From assembly GCF_040675855.1 (NCBI RefSeq), contig NZ_JBEGIK010000001.1, positions 124,001 to 188,000 of the forward strand: 64,000 bases of DNA, read 5' to 3'. How positions within the stretch are numbered: position 1 is the stretch's first letter; every line of letters starts with the position of its first letter. Below are positions 42,701 through 50,503 of this stretch, piece after piece. Under the pieces are notes generated by a model that saw nothing but the letters and a program-made list of their open reading frames with translations, was not told the origin of the DNA and searched no databases. The translations under genes were made by a program, and so were the position numbers. The stretch comes from Microbacterium sp. LWH3-1.2. Lineage in GTDB: Bacteria; Actinomycetota; Actinomycetes; Actinomycetales; Microbacteriaceae.

Positions 42701-43348
42701 CATGTCCCCCGCGTTCCGCGGGATCGCCGGCACGTCGCCGAGGGCGTAGGAGGACCCGTCGCATTTCGAGCCGGACTCCCAGGCCCACGGCGCCTGCCCC
42801 GCGGTCACGGAGTACGTTCCGTAGCATCCGGCCGACTGCACCGTCTTGCTCGCCATGAACGCACGGGATCCGTCGACGTAGAGGGCACGCAGCTTGTCCG
42901 CGCGCTCCAGCGGCGCGACCCAGATGTTGCCGTCGTGCGGGGTCCAGCCCGTCACCGGCACACCGGCGTCCAGCACGGGGACTTCGTTCGCGTAGGCCGA
43001 GTAGATCACCCGGTGGCCGTTGTTACCCGAGTCCTGCGCGCCGAACCTTATGGTGTCGCTGACCGGATACGTCCCGCCGCGCAGAAAGACGGTGATGTCG
43101 TCGGTCATACCGCTGTTCATCGTGCGCACGACATCGCGTGCGTGCTCGATGGTGCGAAACGGCGCGCCGATGGAGCCGTCGGCCGAATCATCGCCGTTCG
43201 GTGCGACGTACAGGGCGGTACCGGCCGCTGAGGCGGACTGGGTGGTGATCGGTACGGCCGCGACGCCGGAGCCGACGACCAAGGCCGCCACGAGCGCCTT
43301 CAAACGCCACGCACGCCAGCCGGATCCAGAGCGCTCGACACTGAGCAT
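39731..43348 (-). CDS. Large secreted beta-helix protein, GH141-like, with lectin and Ig-like modules
   Basis: 1205 residues. A signal peptide (about 1-40, ending SASA) is followed by ALYVAPNGDDSADGSIGAPF and a right-handed parallel beta-helix to about residue 750, resembling GH141-type glycosidases (known members include alpha-L-fucosidase acting on pectin). A ricin-type beta-trefoil lectin follows (repeats with GKCLDLPG, NKCLDAASGG, GLCLATVNG and QKW motifs), then two Ig-like modules (SVEYRLGEGAW; TEYSTDGGASW) and a C-terminal PxKF-type domain (GGSTVPLKFELF). The ATG at 43348 has AAGGTGA upstream. Codons in the Ig-like part are G/T-ended, unlike the rest. Confidence 0.85.
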   Translation of the reverse strand: MLSVERSGSGWRAWRLKALVAALVVGSGVAAVPITTQSASAAGTALYVAPNGDDSADGSIGAPFRTIEHARDVVRTMNSGMTDDITVFLRGGTYPVSDTIRFGAQDSGNNGHRVIYSAYANEVPVLDAGVPVTGWTPHDGNIWVAPLERADKLRALYVDGSRAFMASKTVQSAGCYGTYSVTAGQAPWAWESGSKCDGSSYALGDVPAIPRNAGDMELTTQTTWSTAITGIRGVTTSPDGTKRVALFQQPGAAIAQAAAYAPLQATGTHVLSNAYEFLDQPGEFFFDREAQKVYLYPLAGTDPSTASISAPNSVETVLDISGTDRANRIHDVTFSGITVRHSDWNLTQIDGSSFKQTQQGNTVNLAFTKQNFHVYTYRNIQVQPGAVEVNSAADIEFIRNRVEHAGADGIQFVNDVVDSRIEGNVTNDVGGSALNIGDPQHVYIGDGTSSNREHYAPSVEGAPTNISVRNNYFYDSAVLFWGSAAIAGYFLDTVAFENNRIEKTSWAGISLGWGWHNFDGGTGSVNPGNPTTVARSNSIQRNDIFDTMRFLSDSGPIYTLGSQPGTVIDDNYARGIRPGHTYGLHPDEGSAFIGYDNNVIEADPGIKYVINSGTWGAQHDLQIHNTWGPTGTIYNRNVPNSVIDPIRVVPDMVWPLQAYAVAAGAGVQSPYRDILASVGKSADFALPASVLAPEGMPSLAVRGIGDATRTMWLAPAGTTSFAPSATMTSAAGDATRIPMPSTNGSYKLYIVDADGTVSGPSSATVVRTPPRAVNQTLTQVTAGKCLDLPGATKLNGALPALYTCSGAVNQLFTLTLQSEISVYGNKCLDAASGGTTPGTAVVIWDCNGAASQKWVLNADGTIKATSSGLCLATVNGGTANGTRVQLATCSSTASAQKWKFPPSPDTVWTDTVAPVVSASTLPVVADGAGGWFVSPVSVSVSASDADSAVASVEYRLGEGAWSAYSSPVSIPEGATTFSYRATDEAGNVSEVGQLPVTVDTVAPVTSAVVSPGSGAVLAGSAVSATFSASDETSGVALTEYSTDGGASWVAATAAGVSFTEVGAYVVKFRSVDAAGNVEEAREVTLSVVQPRTFRGFYAPVDMAGVVNVVKGGSTVPLKFELFFGEEELTSTTAIESLRTVQHSCDPAAPSDEIESLVAGGTSLSYDVEAGQFQYNWKTSKGTTGCFDVIVRSTDGVELKAQFRLK

Positions 43349-43410
43349 GAGGTCACCTTTCGGAGTTCGCGTCTCACCTCGTCGCTGAGACGGCATCGCC
43401 AATTAATCAG

Positions 43411-43422
43411 ACATCATATGAT
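43411..43422. promoter_or_regulatory. AT-rich operator-like site upstream of the beta-helix gene
   Basis: ACATCATATGAT; its first 11 bases recur exactly at 44794-44804 before the aldo/keto reductase. The core ATCATATGAT is palindromic. Confidence 0.45.
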
Positions 43423-43791
43423 TCATTGCGGGCCCCAGGCAAGGACGGCGATCACGATTGTCCCTGGTGCGACATCGTCGAATGCCAGAGGACCGTGGGC
43501 ATCCGGTGATTCCGCGTCGCCGGTTCGATCCGCTTCGGACTCCTCCGCACACCAACGCTCGGAGGCACGCATCTGATGAATGGCTGGCTCGTTCGCCCCC
43601 GGGAGACAGGCCCGGGCGGATGCGAGCGGCCTTCCGCCGCCTCCCACCTTCACACCGCTTCGGATCCCGCCATGTCCATCCTGTAGACGGACGCGGGCCC
43701 GCTGCAGCGAGCTGCTGCCGGACCGGGCGTCAGCCACTCGCAACGAGCACCACTCCCCTGTCAGAAGGTGCAGATGGGTCACGACGATCAC
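43423..43791 (-). pseudogene. Possible remnant of an amidohydrolase (lactonase) gene
   Basis: A GTG overlaps the aldo/keto reductase stop as GTGA and opens VIVVTHLHLLTGEW. The HLH near the N-terminus is what amidohydrolase-type L-fuconolactonases show (for example IVDAHxHxW). Beyond this the reading frame has no recognisable domain, is rich in Arg and Ser, and ends at 43423. It may be the scar of a deleted lactonase gene. Otherwise the 440-bp region between the reductase and the beta-helix gene holds only the operator-like site. Confidence 0.25.
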
Positions 43792-44786
43792 CCGGTCGGC
43801 TTTACCAGCCCGGCATCCTCGAGCTCGAACCAGAGCTCTTCAGGGATGTGCACCGCATACCTCTCGAGCCCGTCCGCCACCTGGCCGCCGTCGCGGGCTC
43901 CGAGCACTGCGGAGACGATGGCGGGGTGGCGCAGGGGGAACTGCACTGCCGCGTCGGCGAGAGTCACACCATGATCGCGGCACACAGCTGCGATTCGCCG
44001 AGCTTGTTCGATCATCTCGCGGGGCGCGGCACCGTAGTCGAAGTGGGCATCGTCGGAAACGTCGGGCCGGCTGAGCACGCCCGAGTTGTACACACCGGCC
44101 GCGACCACGCTCACTCCTCGTTCTCGTGCGAGAGGCAGCAGATCATCGAGTGCAGACTGATCCAGAAGGGTGTAGCGGCCTGCCAGCATGACGATGTCGA
44201 CGTCGGCACGGCGCACGAACTCCGCGAGCATGCGCGACTGATTCATCCCCGCCCCGATAGCCTGCACGACTCCCTGCTCGCGCAGCTCGATGAGTGCATC
44301 GATCCCGGTTGTCGACGCGGCATCCCAGTGCTCGTCGGGATCATGCAGGTAGAGAATGTCCACGCCGTCCAAGCCGAGCCGCGCCAGGCTTGCATCGACC
44401 GAGCGCAGGATGCCGTCACGGCTGAAGTCCCATTCGCGTCGATAGGCCGCCGGAACGGCGAACCCGCCGTCGTCTCGCAGGCGCGCGTTCTCCGGCGTCG
44501 GCACCAGAATGCGCCCCACCTTCGTAGAGAGGACGTACTCCTCCCGTGGGTGCGCGCGCAGAAGGGAACCGAGCCGCTGCTCTGCCAATCCCAGGCCGTA
44601 GTGCGGAGCGGTATCGAAGTATCGCACCCCGCCCCGCCACGCGCGATCTGCTGCCGCGCCGACCTGTTCATCGGTCGTCTCGCGATAGAGGTTGCCGAAC
44701 AGCGACGTGCCGAGTCCGATCTCTGTGAGTGCCCGCCCTCTGGCTGGTGTTCGTGCGTCGATGGCGTATCCTCCTTGAATCAGCAT
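43788..44786 (-). CDS. Aldo/keto reductase (L-fucose/D-threo-aldose dehydrogenase type)
   Basis: 332 residues. TIM-barrel reductase with the catalytic tetrad: Asp and Tyr in YFDTAPHYGLGLAEQRLG, Lys in LSTKVGR, and His in ILYLHDPDEH. LTEIGLGTSLFGNLYRETTD and GAGMNQSRML match the D-threo-aldose/L-fucose dehydrogenase group, which oxidises L-fucose to its lactone in the non-phosphorylating route. The start at 44786 is not well supported by a ribosome binding site; AAGGAGG lies inside the first codons, so an atypical start further in is possible. Divergent from the broken dehydrogenase genes. Confidence 0.85.
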   Translation of the reverse strand: MLIQGGYAIDARTPARGRALTEIGLGTSLFGNLYRETTDEQVGAAADRAWRGGVRYFDTAPHYGLGLAEQRLGSLLRAHPREEYVLSTKVGRILVPTPENARLRDDGGFAVPAAYRREWDFSRDGILRSVDASLARLGLDGVDILYLHDPDEHWDAASTTGIDALIELREQGVVQAIGAGMNQSRMLAEFVRRADVDIVMLAGRYTLLDQSALDDLLPLARERGVSVVAAGVYNSGVLSRPDVSDDAHFDYGAAPREMIEQARRIAAVCRDHGVTLADAAVQFPLRHPAIVSAVLGARDGGQVADGLERYAVHIPEELWFELEDAGLVKPTG

Positions 44787-44793
44787 TGATATT

Positions 44794-44804
44794 ACATCAT
44801 ATGA
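44794..44804. promoter_or_regulatory. AT-rich operator-like site before the aldo/keto reductase
   Basis: ACATCATATGA, identical to the site at 43411-43421 and preceded by GATATT. It lies between the divergent reductase and the 44817 remnant. Confidence 0.45.
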
Positions 44805-44816
44805 ATTGGAGTCGTT

Positions 44817-45050
44817 ATGCGAGCTGCGGTGTACCGCGGCGAGCGGTCGGTCGTTCCCAGCGAAGCCGATCCCGTCGCCCCCGGCACCGGGGAGGTTCGT
44901 ATCGCCGTCGCTTATACCGGGTCGCTGCAGGAGCTGCGGACGGTGCCCGAGGAGTGGCTCGTACGCGTGCCCGACGGACTCCCCCTCCGACACGCGGCAC
45001 TGGCGGAGCCGGTCGCGGTCGCGGTGCATGATGTCCGACGTTCCGGTCTC
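44817..45050 (+). pseudogene. Zinc-type alcohol dehydrogenase, internally deleted remnant
   Basis: Starts as a normal medium-chain dehydrogenase (MRAAVYRGERSVVPSEADPV, GEVRIAVAYTG), then jumps to a segment from the middle of such proteins (VRVPDGLPLRHAALAEPVAV, VHDVRRSGLG). The zinc-binding cysteines and about 60 residues between are missing, and the C-terminal half is gone. The frame then runs directly into SDR sequence. Confidence 0.7.
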
Positions 45051-45421
45051 GGGGACTGCTCGGATCGTGAGGCCGTTGCCGACCTCGCGGCTGAGCTCGC
45101 GGCACGCGAGGTGGACATCCTCATCAACAATGCCGGGACGATCCCGTGGGCCCCAGCGGCGGGGCCCCGCTGGACTGGTGGGACGAAGTGATTCAGGTGG
45201 ATCTGTCGAGTCCGTTCGTGCTCAGTCAACTCATCGGGCGCGTGATGCTCATCCGGGGCTACGATCCGGACAGGTCGCGCAGCATCCTGGATCGCATCCC
45301 GGCAGGACGCTGGGGGGTCGCGAGCGACCTCGGTGGAGCGACGGTGTTTCTCGCGTCGCCCGCCTCGGACGATGTCAGCGGCGTCGTGCTGCCGGTCGAC
45401 GGCGGCTGGCTGGGACGATGA
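45051..45421 (+). pseudogene. Short-chain dehydrogenase (KduD/FucDH-like), frameshifted and deleted remnant
   Basis: [20 protein letters not shown] and NNAGTI are SDR hallmarks. The frame shifts near 45160, continues as [20 protein letters not shown] and GRVMLIRGY, and then about 100 residues including the YxxxK active site are missing before [20 protein letters not shown] and [12 protein letters not shown]. No functional enzyme can be made. The parent resembled 2-keto-3-deoxy-sugar-acid dehydrogenases. Confidence 0.75.
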
Positions 45422-46104
45422 GCACGGATCGACGGCCGATTGCCATGATCGCCGCGGACCAACGGGCAGCCAATCAACTCGGGCCCCTGGCCGGCCACCT
45501 GATCGTTCCGTTGCTGGTGGTCGATGACGCGATGCAGGCGGGTCCGACCGCTCACGTGCTCGCGACCGCTGGGATCGGCTGCGCGGAAGTCACGCTCCGC
45601 ACGTCCGCCGGGCTCGATGCCATCGCCGCAATGCGAGAAGAGACGGGGTTCGTGGTCGGCGCGGGCACGGTGGTGTCCGTCACCCAGCTCCACGAGGCGG
45701 TTGCCGCGGGAGCACAATTCATCGTGAGCCCGGGCCTCGATCCCGATCTCATCTCCGTCGCGCGCAAGATCGGTGTCGGCGTGCTCCCGGGGGTGGCGAC
45801 GGCGACCGAGGTGCAGGCGGCAGTGCGGCTCGGCCTCAACACGGTGAAGTTCTTCCCCGCAGATCGACTGGGCGGGTTGGCGACCATCCGCGCTCTCGCC
45901 GGCCCCTTCCCCGACGTCCGTTTCATCCCCAGTGGCGGCGTCGACGCCGAAACCGCGGCCGGCTACCTCCGCGATGCGGCCGTCCCCGCCGTCAGCGGCA
46001 GCTGGATGGCAACGCGTCGCATGATTCAATGCGGCGATTGGCCGGCGATCGAACGGCTCAGTGCGACCGCCGCCGCCCTGGCGACATCAAGGAGTGAGTC
46101 GTGA
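45418..46104 (+). CDS. KDPG/KHG-type aldolase
   Basis: 228 residues. Class I aldolase of the Eda/DgoA family with the catalytic Glu 57 (AEVTLRT) and Schiff-base Lys 144 (NTVKFFPA). GAGTVVS and FIPSGGVD are the phosphate- and carboxylate-binding loops. Cleaves 2-keto-3-deoxy acid (phosphates) to pyruvate and an aldehyde. An N-terminal extension of about 12 residues is present compared with Eda. The ATG overlaps the stop of the SDR remnant (ATGA), preserving the ancestral operon coupling. Confidence 0.9.
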   Translation: MSTDRRPIAMIAADQRAANQLGPLAGHLIVPLLVVDDAMQAGPTAHVLATAGIGCAEVTLRTSAGLDAIAAMREETGFVVGAGTVVSVTQLHEAVAAGAQFIVSPGLDPDLISVARKIGVGVLPGVATATEVQAAVRLGLNTVKFFPADRLGGLATIRALAGPFPDVRFIPSGGVDAETAAGYLRDAAVPAVSGSWMATRRMIQCGDWPAIERLSATAAALATSRSES

Positions 46105-46181
46105 CTGGACTGGTCACTCTCGGGGAGACGTTGGGACTGATCTCCGTGCCCGTCGTGGCGAGCGAGCCTGTCAGGAGGTAG
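46101..46181 (+). pseudogene. Truncated PfkB-type sugar kinase start
   Basis: A GTG overlapping the aldolase stop (GTGA) opens [19 protein letters not shown], the typical first strand of 2-keto-3-deoxygluconate kinases of the ribokinase family, but the frame ends after 26 codons. The rest of the gene is gone. Confidence 0.55.
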
Positions 46182-46186
46182 CGTCT

Positions 46187-46196
46187 CATATTACGT
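46187..46196. promoter_or_regulatory. AT-rich operator-like site before the dehydratase gene
   Basis: CATATTACGT, present identically at 51927-51936 before the binding-protein gene. Followed by GTGATGTATG. Confidence 0.4.
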
Positions 46197-46264
46197 GTGA
46201 TGTATGCTGAATTGGAGAATCATTCGGTCGAGGTTCACGTCGGCCGCTTAGCCAAGGGCGATTG

Positions 46265-47458
46265 ATGAAGATCACGGGCTACCGCCTCCTCAACACCTTC
46301 CACGACTGGGGGCGTCCGATCGGCGACGTCAACGGCTACTTCGCCTCCGGCGTGACGGACGTTCCCATCGTCATCCTGGAGACTGATGTGGGCGTCATCG
46401 GTGTCGGGATGGGATCGCATCACGACATCGACCGTCTCTTTCCGGCCATCGAGGGAGAGGACCCCCGCGCGGTGACGGCGCTGTACGAGCGCATGCTCGC
46501 CCGCGTGTTCAAAGCCGGGCACGGCGGCGCGACCTTCGGAGGAATCGGCGCGCTCGACATGGCGCTGTGGGACATCAAGAGCAAGGCTCTCGGAGAGCCG
46601 CTCTGGCGGCTCCTCGGGGCACGCGACCGTTTCGTGGCCGGTTACTCCTCCGGTTTGGACATCGCCCTCGACAACGAGCGGCTGGCTCGCTTCTATGACG
46701 GGATGGCCGAACGTGGCTTCGTGAGCGGCAAGCTCAAGGGCGGCTTGGACCTCGAGGGAGATATCGAGCGGCTGGATATCATTCGCGGAGCACTGTCGCG
46801 CAACAGCGCGCACCCGACCCTGATGCTCGATGCCAACGAGTCCTGGAATCTGAAGCAAGCGGTCCGTTACGTGTCTGCCGTCGAGGCGGTCCACGATCTC
46901 GCGTGGATCGAAGAACCTCTCCGTCGGTGGGATGCGATCGGCCATGCGCGTCTCAGCAGGTCCGTGAAGGCGGCCGTGGCCACCGGCGAGAACCTCACGG
47001 GGCTCGAGCAGTATTCAGCGTTGTTCGAGCACCACGCGGTCGACGTCGTTCAGACGGGAAGCGTCTGGGGTATCAGTCATTTTCTCCGCGTCGCTTACGC
47101 CGCCCATAGCCGCGACCTGCCGATCAGCCCGGTGGGGCTCACCGCGAACGTCGCTGTCGCTCATGCCGCCGCGACCGTACCCAACCACCTGGCTGCCGAA
47201 GTGCAGGACCTTGGTACGCCGTTCGGGATGACGATCGATCAGACGTACGCCGACGGCGGTATCGTCCTCGGCGACGAGCCCGGAGTCGGCGTCACCATTG
47301 ACGAGTCGGCCATCCGCGACGCGGCGGGAAGCGCTCTGGACGCGCAGCGCCTCGTGGCGTCCGGCCCGCACGTGCGACCGGAACGGGCAGGGCTCGGACT
47401 CGCAACGCAACCGCCGCCCGATCGAACCATCGCCGGCCCGCTGGTGCCGGGTGCGTAA
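46265..47458 (+). CDS. Enolase-superfamily sugar-acid dehydratase
   Basis: 397 residues, mandelate racemase/muconate lactonizing branch. The N-terminal capping domain is followed by a barrel with the base motif KLK (Lys 156 and Lys 158), metal ligands Asp 189 (LMLDANES), Glu 216 (WIEEP) and Glu 242 (TGEN), and the late VGLTANVAVAHAAA. Dehydrates an aldonate to its 2-keto-3-deoxy acid, which the neighbouring aldolase could cleave. L-fuconate, galactonate and rhamnonate are candidate substrates. Confidence 0.85.
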   Translation: MKITGYRLLNTFHDWGRPIGDVNGYFASGVTDVPIVILETDVGVIGVGMGSHHDIDRLFPAIEGEDPRAVTALYERMLARVFKAGHGGATFGGIGALDMALWDIKSKALGEPLWRLLGARDRFVAGYSSGLDIALDNERLARFYDGMAERGFVSGKLKGGLDLEGDIERLDIIRGALSRNSAHPTLMLDANESWNLKQAVRYVSAVEAVHDLAWIEEPLRRWDAIGHARLSRSVKAAVATGENLTGLEQYSALFEHHAVDVVQTGSVWGISHFLRVAYAAHSRDLPISPVGLTANVAVAHAAATVPNHLAAEVQDLGTPFGMTIDQTYADGGIVLGDEPGVGVTIDESAIRDAAGSALDAQRLVASGPHVRPERAGLGLATQPPPDRTIAGPLVPGA

Positions 47459-47479
47459 ACTGGTCGTATGTCTGACCAG
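47456..47479. promoter_or_regulatory. Leaderless promoter and operator of the GntR gene
   Basis: TAAACT (47456-47461) is 6 nt before the ATG at 47468. CTGGTC (47460-47465) and GACCAG (47474-47479) form an inverted repeat with an 8-bp spacer around the start codon, resembling FadR-type TGGT-N-ACCA sites. Likely autoregulation. Confidence 0.5.
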
Positions 47480-48229
47480 ATCGGGGCCGAGCGGGGCAAT
47501 GGCCAGGTTCTGCTGGCCAGTGGGGCGGGACGAGTGCCGGCGGCAAGGTTGGGCATCGCCGTCGTCAAGGACCTAGTTACGGCAGTGGTGACGGGTTCGG
47601 TGCGACCCGGGGATGCACTGCCTCCCGAGAGTGTGCTCATTCAGCAGTTCGCTGTCAGCCGGACGGTGATCCGCGAGTCGGTGAAGCGTCTCGAGGAGAA
47701 GGGCCTGGTCACGGTCAGTCAAGGGCGGGGCACGATCGTGAACTCGCCGTCGCGTTGGAACGTGCTCGATCCTGACGTTCTCTCCGCGCTTGTCGACAAC
47801 GACGAGTCACTCGAGATCCTCGACGAGCTGGCCGTGGTTCGGGCCAGCCTCGAGGGGTCGATGGCGGCGGCCGCGGCCGCGGCACAGACGACCGAGTCGA
47901 GCAACGACCTGCTCCGCATGTACGAAGCGGGCGAGTCGGCCCTGCGTGACATGGACGCCTATCTCGACGCGGATGCCGCCTTCCACGACATGATCATGGA
48001 GCAGTCCGGAAATCGTCTCGCCGCGAACATCACGCGGATCCTCTTCGCGCGTGCCCGTGAGAGCACACGCTTCACGGGCACGCAGGACGTGGATGCCGTT
48101 CGGCTGACGCTCGAGGAGCACCGGGCGATCATGGAGGCCGTGATCGCAGGCGATGGCGACAAGGCAGCCGAGGAGATGAGCACTCACATCACCCGGGCCT
48201 GGTCGCGGCGACGCCCGCCCGCCCGATAA
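47468..48229 (+). CDS. GntR family regulator, FadR/FCD type
   Basis: 253 residues. Winged helix at about 30-100 (GDALPPESVLIQQFAVSRTV, IRESVKRLEEKGLV, GRGTIV), then an all-helical FCD sensor domain with metal-ligand pattern: Asp in ADAAFHDMIMEQSGN and His in EEHRAIMEAVIAGD and HITRAW. Such regulators respond to sugar acids or their breakdown products. Located 10 bp after the dehydratase gene and near four AT-rich operator-like sites, it is the best candidate regulator of the whole locus. Confidence 0.92.
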   Translation: MSDQIGAERGNGQVLLASGAGRVPAARLGIAVVKDLVTAVVTGSVRPGDALPPESVLIQQFAVSRTVIRESVKRLEEKGLVTVSQGRGTIVNSPSRWNVLDPDVLSALVDNDESLEILDELAVVRASLEGSMAAAAAAAQTTESSNDLLRMYEAGESALRDMDAYLDADAAFHDMIMEQSGNRLAANITRILFARARESTRFTGTQDVDAVRLTLEEHRAIMEAVIAGDGDKAAEEMSTHITRAWSRRRPPAR

Positions 48230-48260
48230 CGTCCCACCTGGCCGGGCGGGACGCTGTGGC

Positions 48261-48593
48261 TCAGTCCTGGTGCCACACTTCGTCAAGCGCCTGCCAACGG
48301 TCGCCATCCGCAGCGTCGGAGTCGAAGCCGATCTGGCATGGGTCGGTGTGGGACCACCACTCCCGCGTCACGGGGTCCGCCGCCATTCGGGCCTGGTCCG
48401 CGTCCCAGTCATCACCCACGTATTCGTAGTACCCGAAGAGCACGTCGCCGCGGATGAAGATCGTGAAGTTGCGAATCCCGCAGCGTGAGATCATCTCCTC
48501 GACACCCGGCCAGACATCGGAATGCAGGCGGAGATACTCCGCGCGCTTGTCCGGACGGAGCCGGCAGGCCATGGCGTATCGTACGGTGCTCAC
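48261..48593 (-). CDS. L-rhamnose/L-fucose-type mutarotase (RhaM family)
   Basis: 110 residues, the family length. AMACRLRPDKRAEYLRLHSD and VWPGVEEMISRCGIRNFTIF, with a late WWSHTDPCQIG, match the RhaM/FucM-like dimeric ferredoxin-fold mutarotases. Interconverts sugar anomers, speeding entry to the pathway. GTG start overlapping the permease stop (GTGA). Its presence points to a 6-deoxy sugar as the substrate of the locus. Confidence 0.9.
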   Translation of the reverse strand: MSTVRYAMACRLRPDKRAEYLRLHSDVWPGVEEMISRCGIRNFTIFIRGDVLFGYYEYVGDDWDADQARMAADPVTREWWSHTDPCQIGFDSDAADGDRWQALDEVWHQD

Positions 48594-49555
48594 TCTTTCG
48601 TTCCGCCCGCCGTCATGCCCGTGACCAGGAATCTCTGCGAGAACAGGAAGATGATCAGCACCGGCGCGATGGCGACGAGCGTCGCGAGCGCGAGTGTCGG
48701 CAATTCGATCGTCGAGGACGCCGCATTGGTGGGGTTGAACTGCGGAACATTGGCCAGCAGCTCCGCGATGCCCACTTGGACGGGAGCTTTCCGGCCAGGA
48801 ACCATCACGAACGGGAGGAAGTAGTTGTTCCAGTTGCCGACGAAGCTGAAGAACCCCACCAGCGCGATCACCGGGGTGGCGAGCGGCATGGCGACCTGCG
48901 CGAAGACGCGGAACTCGCCCGCGCCATCGATGCGCGCGGCGTCGAGCAGGTCGCGCGACACGGTGGTGGAGAAGTAGATGTACGTCAGGTAGACGCCGAA
49001 CGGGAAGAACGAGAACGGCAGGATCACCGAGAGGGGATTCCCGATCAGTTTCAACGCGCTCATCTGAAGGAAGATCGGCAGGACGAGGGCGGTGTTGGGA
49101 ATCAGCATGACGATCAGCGTCACCGCGAGGAGCGCCTTGCGTCCGCGGAACTCGGTCAGTGCCAACGCGTATCCCGCGGGGATGCTGATGACGAGGGTGA
49201 TGACGAGCGCGCTGAGGGCATACAGGGTCGAATTCCCCAGCCACGTCCACATCACGCCGTCCTGGTAGGCGATGAGGCTCTGCCAGTTGTCCTGCAGCTG
49301 CTGCAAACCCCCGACCGAGAAGGGGTTTCCGAGCAGAAGCTCGCGGGACGACTTCGTCGGCGCGAGAACGAGCCACACCAGCGGGATGACGAAGAAGGAG
49401 ACGAACACCGCAAGGAGGGCGATCGCCAGCGCCCGCCCCATCCACCGAGCCGGGCTCAGCGGGCGACCGTCGCGCGGGAGTCCCCCCCTTCGCTGCGACG
49501 AACCTTTCGTTGTAACGGCTCGAGTATCGAGCTCACTCACGCTCAAAGAGACCAC
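48590..49555 (-). CDS. Carbohydrate ABC transporter permease
   Basis: 321 residues (from GTG at 49555; a second GTG 15 bases in is equally possible). Six helices, MalG-like, with EAA loop LDAARIDGAGEFRVFAQVAM and ending FSQRFLVTGMTAGGTKE. Overlaps the preceding permease gene by about 20 bases. Together they form the membrane part of the deoxysugar importer. Confidence 0.9.
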   Translation of the reverse strand: MVSLSVSELDTRAVTTKGSSQRRGGLPRDGRPLSPARWMGRALAIALLAVFVSFFVIPLVWLVLAPTKSSRELLLGNPFSVGGLQQLQDNWQSLIAYQDGVMWTWLGNSTLYALSALVITLVISIPAGYALALTEFRGRKALLAVTLIVMLIPNTALVLPIFLQMSALKLIGNPLSVILPFSFFPFGVYLTYIYFSTTVSRDLLDAARIDGAGEFRVFAQVAMPLATPVIALVGFFSFVGNWNNYFLPFVMVPGRKAPVQVGIAELLANVPQFNPTNAASSTIELPTLALATLVAIAPVLIIFLFSQRFLVTGMTAGGTKE

Positions 49556-50471
49556 CCCTGAAGACGAAATAGACGCTCAGCAACAATGCGACAGCGAGCA
49601 GGAGCAGCGAGATCGCCGCCGAGCCGTTGAAGTCGGCCTGCTTGAACGCATAGAGAAAGCTCAGTTGATTGAGGGAGTAGTCCTGCGGGACCACACCATG
49701 AGTCGCCTGCGACAGGACGCGTGGCTCGACGAAGAGCTGCGTTCCGGCCGCGAGAGACAGGATCGCCATGTACGAGATCCACTTGCGCAGAAGCGGGATC
49801 TGGATGAACCAGGCAGTCGACCACGCTCCGGCACCATCGATCCGCGCGGCCTCCAGAATGTCGGCGCTGATGTTGTTCAGAGCACCGTACATGATCACGA
49901 TCCATCCGCCGGCACCGGTCCAGAAGGCGATGACGGCCAAAACGATCGGGAGTGTGTCGAGCTGGACCGTTTGAACGAGCGAATCGCTGCCGAGCGCGTG
50001 CAGCAGCCAGGCCACGGGACTGACGGACGGGTCGAGCACGAACAGCCACAGCATGACGCTGGCCGCGCCTGCCAGCGCACCAGGAACGTAGTAGAGGAAC
50101 CGGACGCTCGTCGAGACCCATCGGATTCGAATCGCCTGCACGACCAGCGCGAGGAGGACAACGAAGACGAGCAGGCTGATGAGCCAGACCACGACATACG
50201 CAGCGACATGCATCACTGCAGGCAGGAAGCGGTAGTCCGAGAACACCCGGAGAAAATTGTCGACGCCGGCGAAGGCCCCGTCGCGTGTGAACGCCAAGAA
50301 GACGGCGTACAGCGTGGGCAGCACGCCGAACGCGATCAGAAAGAGCGTGTAGACGCTGGTGAACAAGAGCCCGATGCGGGCTTGAGCTCCCGCGCCGGCA
50401 GCGGCGCGGGCGGCGCGGGGTTGCCGGACCCGGTGGGATCCGGCAACCGCACTCGAACGAAGTGCACTCAT
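49533..50471 (-). CDS. Carbohydrate ABC transporter permease
   Basis: 312 residues. MalF-like, with a variable polar N-terminus (about 35 residues) and six helices. FLAFTRDGAFAGVDNFLRVF and the EAA loop LEAARIDGAGAWSTAWFIQI are diagnostic. Follows the binding-protein gene by 32 bp. No ATPase gene is present in the locus, so a shared MsiK-type ATPase is expected, as is usual in actinobacteria. Confidence 0.9.
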   Translation of the reverse strand: MSALRSSAVAGSHRVRQPRAARAAAGAGAQARIGLLFTSVYTLFLIAFGVLPTLYAVFLAFTRDGAFAGVDNFLRVFSDYRFLPAVMHVAAYVVVWLISLLVFVVLLALVVQAIRIRWVSTSVRFLYYVPGALAGAASVMLWLFVLDPSVSPVAWLLHALGSDSLVQTVQLDTLPIVLAVIAFWTGAGGWIVIMYGALNNISADILEAARIDGAGAWSTAWFIQIPLLRKWISYMAILSLAAGTQLFVEPRVLSQATHGVVPQDYSLNQLSFLYAFKQADFNGSAAISLLLLAVALLLSVYFVFRGGLFERE

Positions 50472-50503
50472 GGGGTTGGCACAGGCCTTTCGATGACGCG
50501 GTC

